From positions 1-8,181 of the forward strand of contig CAMDNZ010000081.1 of assembly GCA_945903445.1 (NCBI GenBank): 8,181 bases of DNA. The letters run 5' to 3'. The translations under genes and the position numbers were made by a program. Under the pieces are notes generated by a model. That model was not told the origin of the DNA. It saw only the letters and a program-made list of their open reading frames with translations, and made no database searches. Shown here piece after piece: positions 1 to 6,369 of the stretch; the stretch's first letter is position 1; every line of letters starts with the position of its first letter. Origin of the DNA: Bordetella parapertussis (GTDB lineage: Bacteria > Pseudomonadota > Gammaproteobacteria > Burkholderiales > Burkholderiaceae_B).

Positions 1-680
1 CGCAACGGGGCATAGCAGCCTTTTAGCGAAGGCCAACGCAGCGTGCCTGCGCCGAGGGGGGCACCGCTGGTCGCGCAGTGAAGCAATGCGTCGAGCGTCG
101 GGGCGGCCTGTCCGGAGCGAGTATCGCCCCACAGCGTATAGGCCGTCGATGGGAGCGGCTTCGCAGGTAGCCCAGCCGTATGCGCCTCGACGACCTCGGG
201 CTGCACTGTCGCGATGGCGGCCAAGCCGAACTGCTGGCGCAAATGATCGAGCGTGCGCGACAGCATGTCGTCTGGCACGCTTAAGGCGCTCAAGTCGCGG
301 GCAAGCTCGCTCAAGCGGATCGCCTGCTGCGATTGCCGTTCGGCCACTGCGCGAAAACTTCGCTGCCGATGGGCCAGCCAGGCGGCAAGCAAAGCAACCG
401 CCAGCAGCGCGGCCAACACCAACCCGTGTTCTTGCGAATCCACGCGCAGCGCGCCGCGCGGATGCACGAACAATACGTTGAGTACGATAACGGCCAGCAT
501 CCCAGCGGCAATCGCCCATCGAAATGCCTGCCGATAGGCAATGAGCAGAACTGCGGCGATGTACAACAGGGCCAGCGCCGATATCGGCGCGTGTTCGTCT
601 ACCCCCCATGCCATAGCGGTTGTCGCCATGACGATGCCGACTGTTTCGATGGCTGCGCGCCAAGGTTTGAACCGCTGCAT
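1..680 (-). CDS. KdpD-like (DUF4118) sensor histidine kinase, N-terminal part, cut by the window edge
   Basis: This frame is open from an ATG at 680 to the left edge (226 codons plus two bases), so the kinase core lies outside the window. A GGAG-type ribosome site sits a few bases upstream of the ATG. The visible part has four hydrophobic segments (about residues 10-26, 35-49, 54-72 and 86-103). Between the third and fourth is the FVHPRGALRV loop, which resembles the FxxPPRxxFxV loop of the KdpD membrane domain. Next come a basic helical linker (104-125), the SELARDLSAL stretch typical of KdpD-like proteins just after the membrane, and the start of what looks like a GAF-type domain. The N-terminal KdpD/USP potassium-sensing domain of true KdpD is absent, so this is a KdpD-like kinase of unknown signal rather than KdpD itself. 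It is inferred to be an inner-membrane sensor with a response-regulator partner to the left. It diverges from the dehydratase operon. Confidence 0.8.
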   Translation of the reverse strand, partial: MQRFKPWRAAIETVGIVMATTAMAWGVDEHAPISALALLYIAAVLLIAYRQAFRWAIAAGMLAVIVLNVLFVHPRGALRVDSQEHGLVLAALLAVALLAAWLAHRQRSFRAVAERQSQQAIRLSELARDLSALSVPDDMLSRTLDHLRQQFGLAAIATVQPEVVEAHTAGLPAKPLPSTAYTLWGDTRSGQAAPTLDALLHCATSGAPLGAGTLRWPSLKGCYAPL

Positions 681-718
681 GACCACTCCAATCGATCGAG
701 CTGCGTAAATTCGCTAAG

Positions 719-736
719 GTGAGTATTGATACTCAC
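719..736. promoter_or_regulatory. perfect inverted repeat, probable operator between divergent genes
   Basis: GTGAGTAT, a two-base TG centre, then ATACTCAC form a perfect 8+8 palindrome. It lies in the 102-bp spacer between the sensor-kinase start (680, minus) and the dehydratase start (783, plus). The TTGATA at 726-731 inside it could be a -35 box for the dehydratase, with a weak TATGCG/TTATGC -10 about 15-16 bases on, so a bound repressor could block the promoter. Size and symmetry fit a dimeric regulator such as a GntR, LacI or IclR type, which commonly control sugar-acid operons, but no regulator gene is in the window. The binding protein and the direction of control are inferred. Confidence 0.5.
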
Positions 737-782
737 ACCATAACAATTATGCGCCCCATCTGGGCACGACAAGGAGACAATC

Positions 783-2606
783 GTGGCGCAAGACAGACCA
801 TGTGCTGGGTCAGGCGGCGGGTCTGACGGGGTTTCGGACCATGCCGCTCGGGGCGGTTCCGATCGTGCTCGCGAGCGAAGTCGGCCGGCCGAGGCGCTTC
901 GCAGCGCGAGGTGGTTCGCACCCGACGACTTGCGCAGCTTCGGACACCGATCGCGCTTCATGCAAATGGGTTATGGCCCAAGCGACTGGGTGGGCCGACC
1001 CATGGTCGCCATCGTCAATACGTGGTCCGACATCAATCCTTGTCACGCGCATTTCAAGCAGCGTGTCGAAGACGTTAAACGTGGCGTGTTTCAGGCGGGC
1101 GGATTTCCGATAGAGCTGCCTGCAATGTCCTTGTCGGAAAACTTCGTCAAACCCACCACGATGCTCTATCGCAATATGCTGGCGATGGAAGTCGAGGAGT
1201 TGCTGCGTAGCCATCCGGTAGATGGCGCAGTGCTCATGGGAGGATGCGACAAGACCACTCCTGCGCTGTTGATGGGCGCATCCAGTGCGGGCTTGCCTGC
1301 CATCTATGTGCCTGCCGGGCCCATGCTGCGTGGCAATCATCAGGGCCGGATTCTAGGTTCTGGATCGGATGCGTGGAAGTTCTGGGACGATCGCCGTGCC
1401 GGTGTCATTACCCAGGATGACTGGGTGGGTGTCGAAGGCGGTATCGCGCGCAGCCACGGCCACTGTATGACCATGGGCACGGCCAGCACGATGACGGCGG
1501 TGGCCGAAGCGCTGGGGATGACGTTGCCGGGTGCCTCGTCGATTCCAGCCCCCGACGTCAATCACATGCGGATGAGTGCCGAAGCCGGCCGCCGTATCGT
1601 CGACATGATTTGGGAAGACCTCACGCCGCAGCGTATTCAAACGCGCCAGTCGTTCGAGAACGCCATTGCGGTCGCTATGGCCATGGGCTGTTCCACCAAC
1701 GCGATCATCCACGTGATTGCGCAGTCGCGGCGCGCGGGTTGCGCAGTGGGTTTGGACGATTTCGAACGGTTCTCGCGCACCGTTCCGGTGATCGCCAATG
1801 TGCGGCCCAGCGGCAGTACGTATCTGATGGAAGATTTTTTCTATGCCGGTGGATTGCCAGCGCTGATGACGCGCATCCGCGAGCATCTGCATCTGGATAC
1901 CCTGACGGTGACAGGTAAAACGCTAGGCGAAAACATCGCCCGCGCAAAGGTGTTCGACGACGACGTGATTCGCAGCTTGAGCGATCCGATCTACGCCGAG
2001 GGGTCTCTGGCCGTGTTGCGCGGCAATCTCGCGCCCGAAGGATGCGTGATGAAACCTGGCGCGTGCGCGACGCGATTGCGCAAGCACGCGGGTCCGGCGT
2101 TGGTGTTCGATAGTTATCCGGCGATGAAGGCCGTCATCGACAGCGACGATCTGGCAGTGACGGCCGATCATGTTCTGATTCTCCGCAATGTCGGTCCGCA
2201 GGGTGGGCCAGGCATGCCGGAGTGGGGCATGTTGCCCATTCCCGGCAAGTTGGTCAGGCAAGGGGTACGCGACATGTTGCGTATTTCCGATGCGCGGATG
2301 AGCGGCACCAGCTACGGCGCGTGTATTTTGCACGTTGCGCCCGAAGCGTATGTTGGCGGGCCATTGGCTTTGGTGAAGACCGGCGATATCGTCGAGGTCG
2401 ATATCGATGCCCGTCGAATCAGTCTGAACGTTTCGGACGATGAGTTGGCAAATCGTCGCGCTCAGTGGTCGCCCGAGCCGGCCAGGTTCGAACGTGGCTA
2501 CGGGTGGATGTTTTCCAAGCATATCCAGCAAGCCCATGAAGGCTGCGACTTCGATTTTCTACGTACCGATTTTGGTGCAGGCGTGCGCGAACCCGATATC
2601 TATTAA
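783..2606 (+). CDS. IlvD/Edd family sugar-acid dehydratase (L-arabinonate dehydratase type)
   Basis: Cytoplasmic Fe-S lyase expected to dehydrate an aldonate to the 2-keto-3-deoxy acid. Motifs seen in the 607-residue product: NPCHAH with Cys87, GGCDKTTPA with Cys155, Asp156 and Lys157, and GHCMTMGTAS with Cys228; these three cysteines would bind the [2Fe-2S] cluster. DARMSGTSYGA places the catalytic-type Ser507. Spacing matches L-arabinonate dehydratase with an offset of about 28 residues (family C59, C127, C200 and S480, from memory). The C-terminal GYGWMFSKHI and CDFDFL stretch is typical of the pentonate/hexonate branch and not of branched-chain amino acid IlvD. The start is a GTG with AAGGAG at 771-776; no other in-frame start lies before the conserved LRSARWF segment. 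Residues 1-38 are a Gly/Ser/Arg/Asp-rich extension longer than usual. Exact substrate cannot be told: L-arabinonate, D-xylonate, D-galactonate and similar acids are all possible. It is the first gene of an operon with the RraA-like gene 16 bp downstream. Confidence 0.9.
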   Translation: MAQDRPCAGSGGGSDGVSDHAARGGSDRARERSRPAEALRSARWFAPDDLRSFGHRSRFMQMGYGPSDWVGRPMVAIVNTWSDINPCHAHFKQRVEDVKRGVFQAGGFPIELPAMSLSENFVKPTTMLYRNMLAMEVEELLRSHPVDGAVLMGGCDKTTPALLMGASSAGLPAIYVPAGPMLRGNHQGRILGSGSDAWKFWDDRRAGVITQDDWVGVEGGIARSHGHCMTMGTASTMTAVAEALGMTLPGASSIPAPDVNHMRMSAEAGRRIVDMIWEDLTPQRIQTRQSFENAIAVAMAMGCSTNAIIHVIAQSRRAGCAVGLDDFERFSRTVPVIANVRPSGSTYLMEDFFYAGGLPALMTRIREHLHLDTLTVTGKTLGENIARAKVFDDDVIRSLSDPIYAEGSLAVLRGNLAPEGCVMKPGACATRLRKHAGPALVFDSYPAMKAVIDSDDLAVTADHVLILRNVGPQGGPGMPEWGMLPIPGKLVRQGVRDMLRISDARMSGTSYGACILHVAPEAYVGGPLALVKTGDIVEVDIDARRISLNVSDDELANRRAQWSPEPARFERGYGWMFSKHIQQAHEGCDFDFLRTDFGAGVREPDIY

Positions 2607-2622
2607 TTGAGGCAGACGCGAT

Positions 2623-3339
2623 ATGACATTGAAGCAAGACACCCGCGACATATTGAAGCAGGTCAGCACAGCCACGTTGGCGACATGCTTGTTCAAGCGT
2701 GGATTTCGCAATCAGATGATCCAGGACGTGCAGCCTTTGCGGCCCATGGGCGAGTCGATGGTGGGTGAAGCCTATACCTTGCGCTATATGCCTGCACGTG
2801 AAGATTTGAATGGCGTCGAGGCGTTCAAAGATCGTGCTCATCCGCAGCGCAAAGCAGTCGAAGAGTGCCCGCCGGGCGCTGTCCTGGTGATGGACAGTCG
2901 TAAAGACGCGCGTGCGGCATCGGCAGGGGGCATCCTGGTGGGGCGATTGCAGGTTCGAGGCGTCGCGGGTGTGGTGACCGATGGGGGGTTTCGCGACTCG
3001 GCTGAAATCGCCGGCCTGTCGATCCCGGCGTTTCATCAGCGGCCGTCGGCGCCGACCAATCTCACACTGCATCAAGCCATCGAGATCAATGTGCCTATCG
3101 GCTGCGGCGATGCGCCGGTGTTCCCGGGGGACGTGCTGGTGGGCGATAACGATGGTGTGATCGTGATCCCGGCGCATTTGGTCGATGACATCGCGGCTGA
3201 GGCGCATGACATGACAGCCTTCGAAGATTTCGTCACCGAACAGGTCAAGAAGGGAAAGTCCATTCTCGGCCTGTATCCGGCAACTGACCCGCAAACGCCC
3301 ATCGACTTTACCGAGTGGCGCAAACGAACGGGGCGTTGA
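2623..3339 (+). CDS. RraA/HMG-aldolase family protein, second gene of the dehydratase operon
   Basis: The 238-residue product is a complete RraA-fold protein (COG0684; family also called demethylmenaquinone methyltransferase-like in older annotation). Visible hallmarks are PPGAVLVMD (83-91), GVAGVVTDGGFRD (113-125), and GDAPVFPGDVLVGDNDGVIVIP (162-183, split here only for naming). Classical pyruvate aldolases of this fold carry a D-X20-R-D motif binding metal and pyruvate. Here Arg124 and Asp125 are kept, but the first Asp is Gly103. Members of this fold act either as RNase E inhibitors (RraA proper) or as class II aldolases. The 16-bp spacing after the sugar-acid dehydratase, with GAGG at 2609-2612, points to a metabolic role, possibly cleavage or other processing of the 2-keto-3-deoxy acid. 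That role is inference. Automatic annotation as a ribonuclease regulator would probably mislead. Confidence 0.85.
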   Translation: MTLKQDTRDILKQVSTATLATCLFKRGFRNQMIQDVQPLRPMGESMVGEAYTLRYMPAREDLNGVEAFKDRAHPQRKAVEECPPGAVLVMDSRKDARAASAGGILVGRLQVRGVAGVVTDGGFRDSAEIAGLSIPAFHQRPSAPTNLTLHQAIEINVPIGCGDAPVFPGDVLVGDNDGVIVIPAHLVDDIAAEAHDMTAFEDFVTEQVKKGKSILGLYPATDPQTPIDFTEWRKRTGR

Positions 3340-3355
3340 TTGCGCATGACGGCAG

Positions 3356-3389
3356 CTTGGTTCAGGACCAAGGTGAGACGTTTGCTCAC
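3356..3389 (+). terminator. two adjacent hairpins after the operon, possible weak or Rho-dependent end
   Basis: CTTGGT-TCAGG-ACCAAG (3356-3372, 6-bp perfect stem) is directly followed by GTGAG-ACGTTTG-CTCAC (3373-3389, 5-bp perfect stem). They begin 16 bases after the RraA-like stop codon. Neither has a T-run, so this is not a standard intrinsic terminator. It could protect the 3' end or mark a Rho-dependent stop. Confidence 0.3.
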
Positions 3390-3501
3390 GGAACTCAGAG
3401 CCAGTTGTAATGCCGCGGACAGGTTAGGCAATTTAGTTGTGTCGGGTGCTAGATTGGCGCGTGCCTGGAGATAACCTCGGAGGTCAGTATTGGAGACAAC
3501 T

Positions 3502-3822
3502 ATGAAAAGGATCGCTTGCACCGTCTTAGGGTTGGCTTCGATGTTTTCGACCTCGCCGGGGATGGCAGAAAAAAATTTAATGTTCGATTGCGATCATGCA
3601 CCGGTTCTGGGATTTCATACCGGGAGGTTCGTTCAACTGATCGATAAAGATGGTTGGGAGTCTACGAACTATATTTTCGAAGGCAGCGACGTACGGGATA
3701 TGTGCCTTCGGGTATTGGGTAATTCGACAAGACGAATCTTGGTTCATGAGGCGTTCAAGGAAAAGCTGCTCGTGAAGGTGTGGGTCGACACTGGAAATGT
3801 GATCGCCGGCATTGCGTTTTAA
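3502..3822 (+). CDS. small secreted protein of unknown function
   Basis: A 106-residue product starting at ATG 3502 with GGAG at 3492-3495. The N-terminus (MKR, then a hydrophobic stretch to SPGMA) is a Sec signal peptide, with likely cleavage after Ala22 before EKNLMF. The mature part is about 84 residues with two cysteines (FDCDH and DMCLRV), which could form a disulfide in the periplasm. It looks mainly beta-strand, ends with LLVKVWVDTGNVIAGIAF, and has no membrane segment after the signal. An in-frame TTG at 3490 also has a well-spaced GGAGG (3479-3483) and would add METT. I do not recognise the family. Size, disulfide and strand-rich make-up are loosely like small OB-fold subunits of AB5 toxins, but no clear homology is visible. 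GC at third positions, about 58% by hand count, looks lower than in the neighbouring genes. It stands alone between the operon and convergent pldA. Confidence 0.75.
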   Translation: MKRIACTVLGLASMFSTSPGMAEKNLMFDCDHAPVLGFHTGRFVQLIDKDGWESTNYIFEGSDVRDMCLRVLGNSTRRILVHEAFKEKLLVKVWVDTGNVIAGIAF

Positions 3823-3850
3823 TGTCTGGCGACCGCGTGTCAAATCAACC

Positions 3851-5164
3851 TCAAGGCACCAGCGACAAACCGATTCGGAACTGCGAACGGCCTCGCTCGT
3901 TGTAGCCTAACAGCGTTTCGCCATAACCGTTGAAGTATTGCAGGTGCAGATAACCATTCATGTCCAGCCAAGTGCGCTTGAGCGGCCAGGCCATGTCTAA
4001 CTGAGTCGTGCGGCGTTGTTTGTCGCCTTGACGATACATGGCTGACAAGACCGCGCCGGTGTTGTGCGTATAGCGCAGCCGCCAATCGACGTTGCCCGCA
4101 TAGTCGGAATAGTTGGGGTTTTCTTTGGCGACCTTGAAGTACGCCTTGACCTTCGGTGCGAAGGTCAAGGTGCTGCCGTCATCAAACAGATAGCTGAGGC
4201 GGGGAGTGACGAACGCATCGTTGATCGAGCGAGAGTCGACGCCCCCTTTTCCGTTGGATTGATGCTCGGCACCGACTTGTCCGCCGAACCGCCAGTTCTG
4301 ATCGGGCGAGGTCCAGATGTTTTCGTTCAGCCAGAACGCGCTGGGGTTGAAGGTGGTGTCCAGAAACGGCTTGGACTCGCTCTGCAAATCCCACAACGAG
4401 GTTTGGGTGTAGCCGAAATACAGATTATTGAGGAAGCTCGGATCGGTATTGGGTGTGGGTGTGAACAACCGGTATTTCGCGCTGATCTGAAACCGGGCGG
4501 TCGTGCGACCACGTGTGCCGACATTGAAATACACGGGTTCATATTCTGATAAGGCCGAGCGGAAACGGTCGAATCCGGCAGTCGATTCTTGCCCAGGCAT
4601 CGCGGCGACTTGGTTGGGCGACGGGCCACCGTCATCGAACGACGCGCCACTGCGGGCCACGCGCGAAGCGGGTTCGGGTTGACCCGTGACAGGATCGGTC
4701 ACAGGCACGTTCGCCACGGCAGTGGCCGGCGTGCCTGCATCGCGGCGGGTGGCGTCCAAGGCGAGCAGCGCTGCAGTGCCCTCGATGGAAATGGCTTGAA
4801 GACCCTTCGCGGCTTTAGGTACGACGGCATCCCAACTAACGCCTGCAAAGTTGTTCACGGGAATATTTAGTTTTGTCGCACCGCTGCGTGCCGTAGCAAA
4901 GCTGCGCACGATGCTGCCATCCGCGCCACGCCACTGCACGACGATGCGAGCCGGAGCCTCGATAGCCGAGCTGGCGGTGCCGTCGTTGAAATACATGGCA
5001 CGAATCTGAACGGTGTCGCCAGGCGCGGCCGACGGACGATCGAGGCTGTAGGTGATGGCAGCCTCGACGGATGCGCTGCTGGCCATGCCCAGCACACCTG
5101 CGCCAGCCAGCGCGATAAAGAGAGCGGCGCGCGGGTGCGCCAAACGTCGGGCCAAGGTGTTCAT
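3851..5164 (-). CDS. pldA: outer membrane phospholipase A (PldA)
   Basis: Calcium-dependent phospholipase A1/A2 forming an outer-membrane beta barrel, which hydrolyses phospholipids that reach the outer leaflet. The 437-residue product has a signal peptide (MNTLARR, hydrophobic core, cleavage about SVEA/A at residue 35). An N-terminal region of about 165 residues follows, partly Ig-like strands and partly a Pro/Ala/Gly linker, that the 289-residue E. coli enzyme lacks. The barrel begins near SEYEPVYFNVG (206-216). Hallmarks are FQISAKYRLF, FGYTQTSLWDL, and HQSNGKGGVDSRSIN with His301, Ser303 and Asn315, which match E. coli His142, Ser144 and Asn156 in identity and spacing. YGETLLGYN near the end corresponds to the last barrel strands. 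It ends in SLVP without the usual terminal aromatic residue. The ATG at 5164 is chosen because it gives a clean signal peptide; a TTG at 5206 would add 14 unlikely residues. Confidence 0.92.
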   Translation of the reverse strand: MNTLARRLAHPRAALFIALAGAGVLGMASSASVEAAITYSLDRPSAAPGDTVQIRAMYFNDGTASSAIEAPARIVVQWRGADGSIVRSFATARSGATKLNIPVNNFAGVSWDAVVPKAAKGLQAISIEGTAALLALDATRRDAGTPATAVANVPVTDPVTGQPEPASRVARSGASFDDGGPSPNQVAAMPGQESTAGFDRFRSALSEYEPVYFNVGTRGRTTARFQISAKYRLFTPTPNTDPSFLNNLYFGYTQTSLWDLQSESKPFLDTTFNPSAFWLNENIWTSPDQNWRFGGQVGAEHQSNGKGGVDSRSINDAFVTPRLSYLFDDGSTLTFAPKVKAYFKVAKENPNYSDYAGNVDWRLRYTHNTGAVLSAMYRQGDKQRRTTQLDMAWPLKRTWLDMNGYLHLQYFNGYGETLLGYNERGRSQFRIGLSLVP

Positions 5165-5380
5165 CGCTACATAATCCAATAAAAGACGGATGTTCCAACA
5201 CGACAAAGTGAGGGAACTGCGCCGAGGGCTGGCGCTGGGGTCGATGCAATTTACATCAAGTCGTCATGGATCGACTGTATAGGCTTGTAATGCGATGCTC
5301 ACTCGCTGGTACACTTACCGCCTCGCGGAATGTCTTGGGCGCCAAAGCCCTCGTCCGGTGACAAATCTGTCGCATCCCGG
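5165..5380. other. intergenic region between pldA (minus) and tRNA-Arg (plus)
   Basis: This 216-bp gap has no convincing coding frame. It must hold the divergent promoters of pldA and of the tRNA unit. The only plus-strand pair I could pick out is TTGTAA (5285-5290) with TACACT (5310-5315), but the 19-base spacing is long, so this is weak. It would start transcription about 60 bases before the tRNA. No tRNA terminator or second tRNA is visible here. Confidence 0.35.
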
Positions 5381-5457
5381 CCGCCCTTAGCTCAGTTGGA
5401 TAGAGCACTCGCCTTCTAAGCGAGCGGTCACACGTTCGAATCGTGTAGGGCGGGCCA
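5381..5457 (+). tRNA. tRNA-Arg (anticodon UCU)
   Basis: A complete 77-nt cloverleaf can be folded by eye. The acceptor stem is CCGCCCT with AGGGCGG, all seven pairs matched. The D arm is GCTC/GAGC, and the anticodon stem CTCGC/GCGAG carries the loop CTTCTAA with anticodon TCT at 5415-5417. The T arm is ACACG/CGTGT with loop TTCGAAT. The discriminator is G, and CCA is encoded. It decodes AGA (and AGG by wobble), rare codons in a genome of this composition. It is 14 bases before the next start codon and may be transcribed with the genes that follow. Confidence 0.97.
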
Positions 5458-5471
5458 CTATCAAGACGCTC

Positions 5472-6067
5472 ATGAATCTCAAACCGCGCCCCGATTCCAT
5501 TTTCGCCACGCTCACGCGCAAGCCGTGGTGGATCAGCGCACTGGTTGCCATAAGTATCGCGGCGTTCGCGCTGTTGGCGCTTCCTCCTGTCATTGCGCCG
5601 GCTGGCATTGCTGCGGCAGTGCCCTTTGCCATCATTTCCGCAATTTCGGCATGGAAGCGTCGCGGGATGCCTTCTGATACGGCGGTCGATAACACCGCCG
5701 CGGCAGTGCGTGAAATGCCTTGGAAAACATTTTCCGATGTGCTGGCCGGGGGCTTTTTACTCGGGATGGCAGCACCGTCGAGCGGATAAACGATCCGAGC
5801 GCCGATTTCTTGCTGACGCGTTCGGGCCGGGTGGCCGTCGTGAGCGCCAGGCGCTGGAAGGCCGCGCGTATCGGGGTCGATTCGCTCAAGACACTGGTGG
5901 TGCTGCGTCAATCGCTGGACGCTCAAGAGAGCATTTTCGTGACCCTGGGCGAAATAAGCGAAGGCGCACGGGCCTTCGCGAGCGAAAATGAGGTTCAGTT
6001 CATGACTGCAAATGAGCTGGCACGGCTCTTGCCATCCTTACGAACAAACCCGGCATCGTCGCATTAA
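5472..6067 (+). pseudogene. Mrr-like (restriction-endonuclease-fold) membrane protein, broken by a frameshift
   Basis: Two overlapping frames look like halves of one protein of about 198 residues. Frame one (5472-5789) gives MNLKPRPDSIF, two membrane helices (about residues 19-39 and 42-60), and MPWKTFSDVLAGGF before running out of register into a stop. The second frame (in use from about 5757 to the stop at 6065-6067) continues with TRDGSTVERINDPSADFLLTRSGRVAVVSARRWKAARIG and a helical C-terminus. This is the Mrr catalytic-domain pattern: a conserved Asp, then a strand ending in a charged motif. The switch lies at 5748-5758, a GGGGGCTTTTT double homopolymer. Removing two T or adding one base there joins the halves smoothly. 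The usual Q-x-K of active Mrr nucleases reads S-A-R here, so nuclease activity is doubtful even in an intact form. A mutation, a sequencing error or real -1 slippage are all possible. The ribosome site before 5472 is weak. Confidence 0.7.
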
Positions 6068-6102
6068 CCGGTCTGCCGGGCTCACGTTTCAAGGAGCCTG
6101 TG

Positions 6103-6369
6103 ATGGACGACACCACCCCCCGCATGACCACACTGTTCCAGCAACTCGGGCTGGAAGAGGGTGAAGAAGCAATCGCCGCCTTTATCCGCACGCATCAGTT
6201 GCCAGCCGATGTTTCGATCGCTCAGGCCCCGTTCTGGAGCACTGCGCAACGGCAGTTTCTTGCCGAACAGCTAAGCGCCGATGCCGCGTGGGCGATCGTG
6301 GTGGATCAGTTGAGCGAAGCCTTGCATCAGGACGCTGTCGATCAGCGGGTCGCAGCATCGGAGTCGTGA
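6103..6369 (+). CDS. DUF2789 family small protein
   Basis: An 88-residue cytoplasmic protein starting at ATG 6103, with AAGGAG at 6091-6096 and six-base spacing; a GTG just before it at 6100 is too close to that site. The pattern TLFQQLGLEEGEEAIAAFI, then THQLPADVSIAQAPFW, then QFLAEQLSADAAWAIVVDQLSEAL matches the DUF2789 family, whose members are about 75 residues and all-helical. This copy has a slightly longer tail (HQDAVDQRVAASES). The function of the family is unknown to me. It lies 35 bases after the frameshifted Mrr-like gene, so the two may share a transcript starting upstream of the tRNA. Confidence 0.8.
   Translation: MDDTTPRMTTLFQQLGLEEGEEAIAAFIRTHQLPADVSIAQAPFWSTAQRQFLAEQLSADAAWAIVVDQLSEALHQDAVDQRVAASES

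Noticed and set aside
86..722. Several plus-strand frames in the first 700 bases
   Set aside because: All are antisense to the KdpD-like sensor kinase, whose membrane segments and linker are clear on the minus strand.
2419..3294. Minus-strand frame of 291 codons across the end of the dehydratase and the RraA-like gene
   Set aside because: It spans two well-supported plus-strand genes, has no family features and is His/Arg-rich shadow sequence.
2623..3339. Calling this gene rraA, the RNase E inhibitor
   Set aside because: The protein is much longer than the roughly 160-residue E. coli RraA and sits in a sugar-acid operon, so the family name is safer than the gene name.
3072..3521. Minus-strand frame of 149 codons covering the post-operon spacer
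   Set aside because: More than half is antisense to the RraA-like gene. The Ser/Thr/Pro-rich product has no recognisable motif.
5381..5457. tRNA-Arg as the attachment site of an integrated element
   Set aside because: I saw no second copy of the tRNA 3' end in the window, and there is no integrase or phage-like gene next to it.
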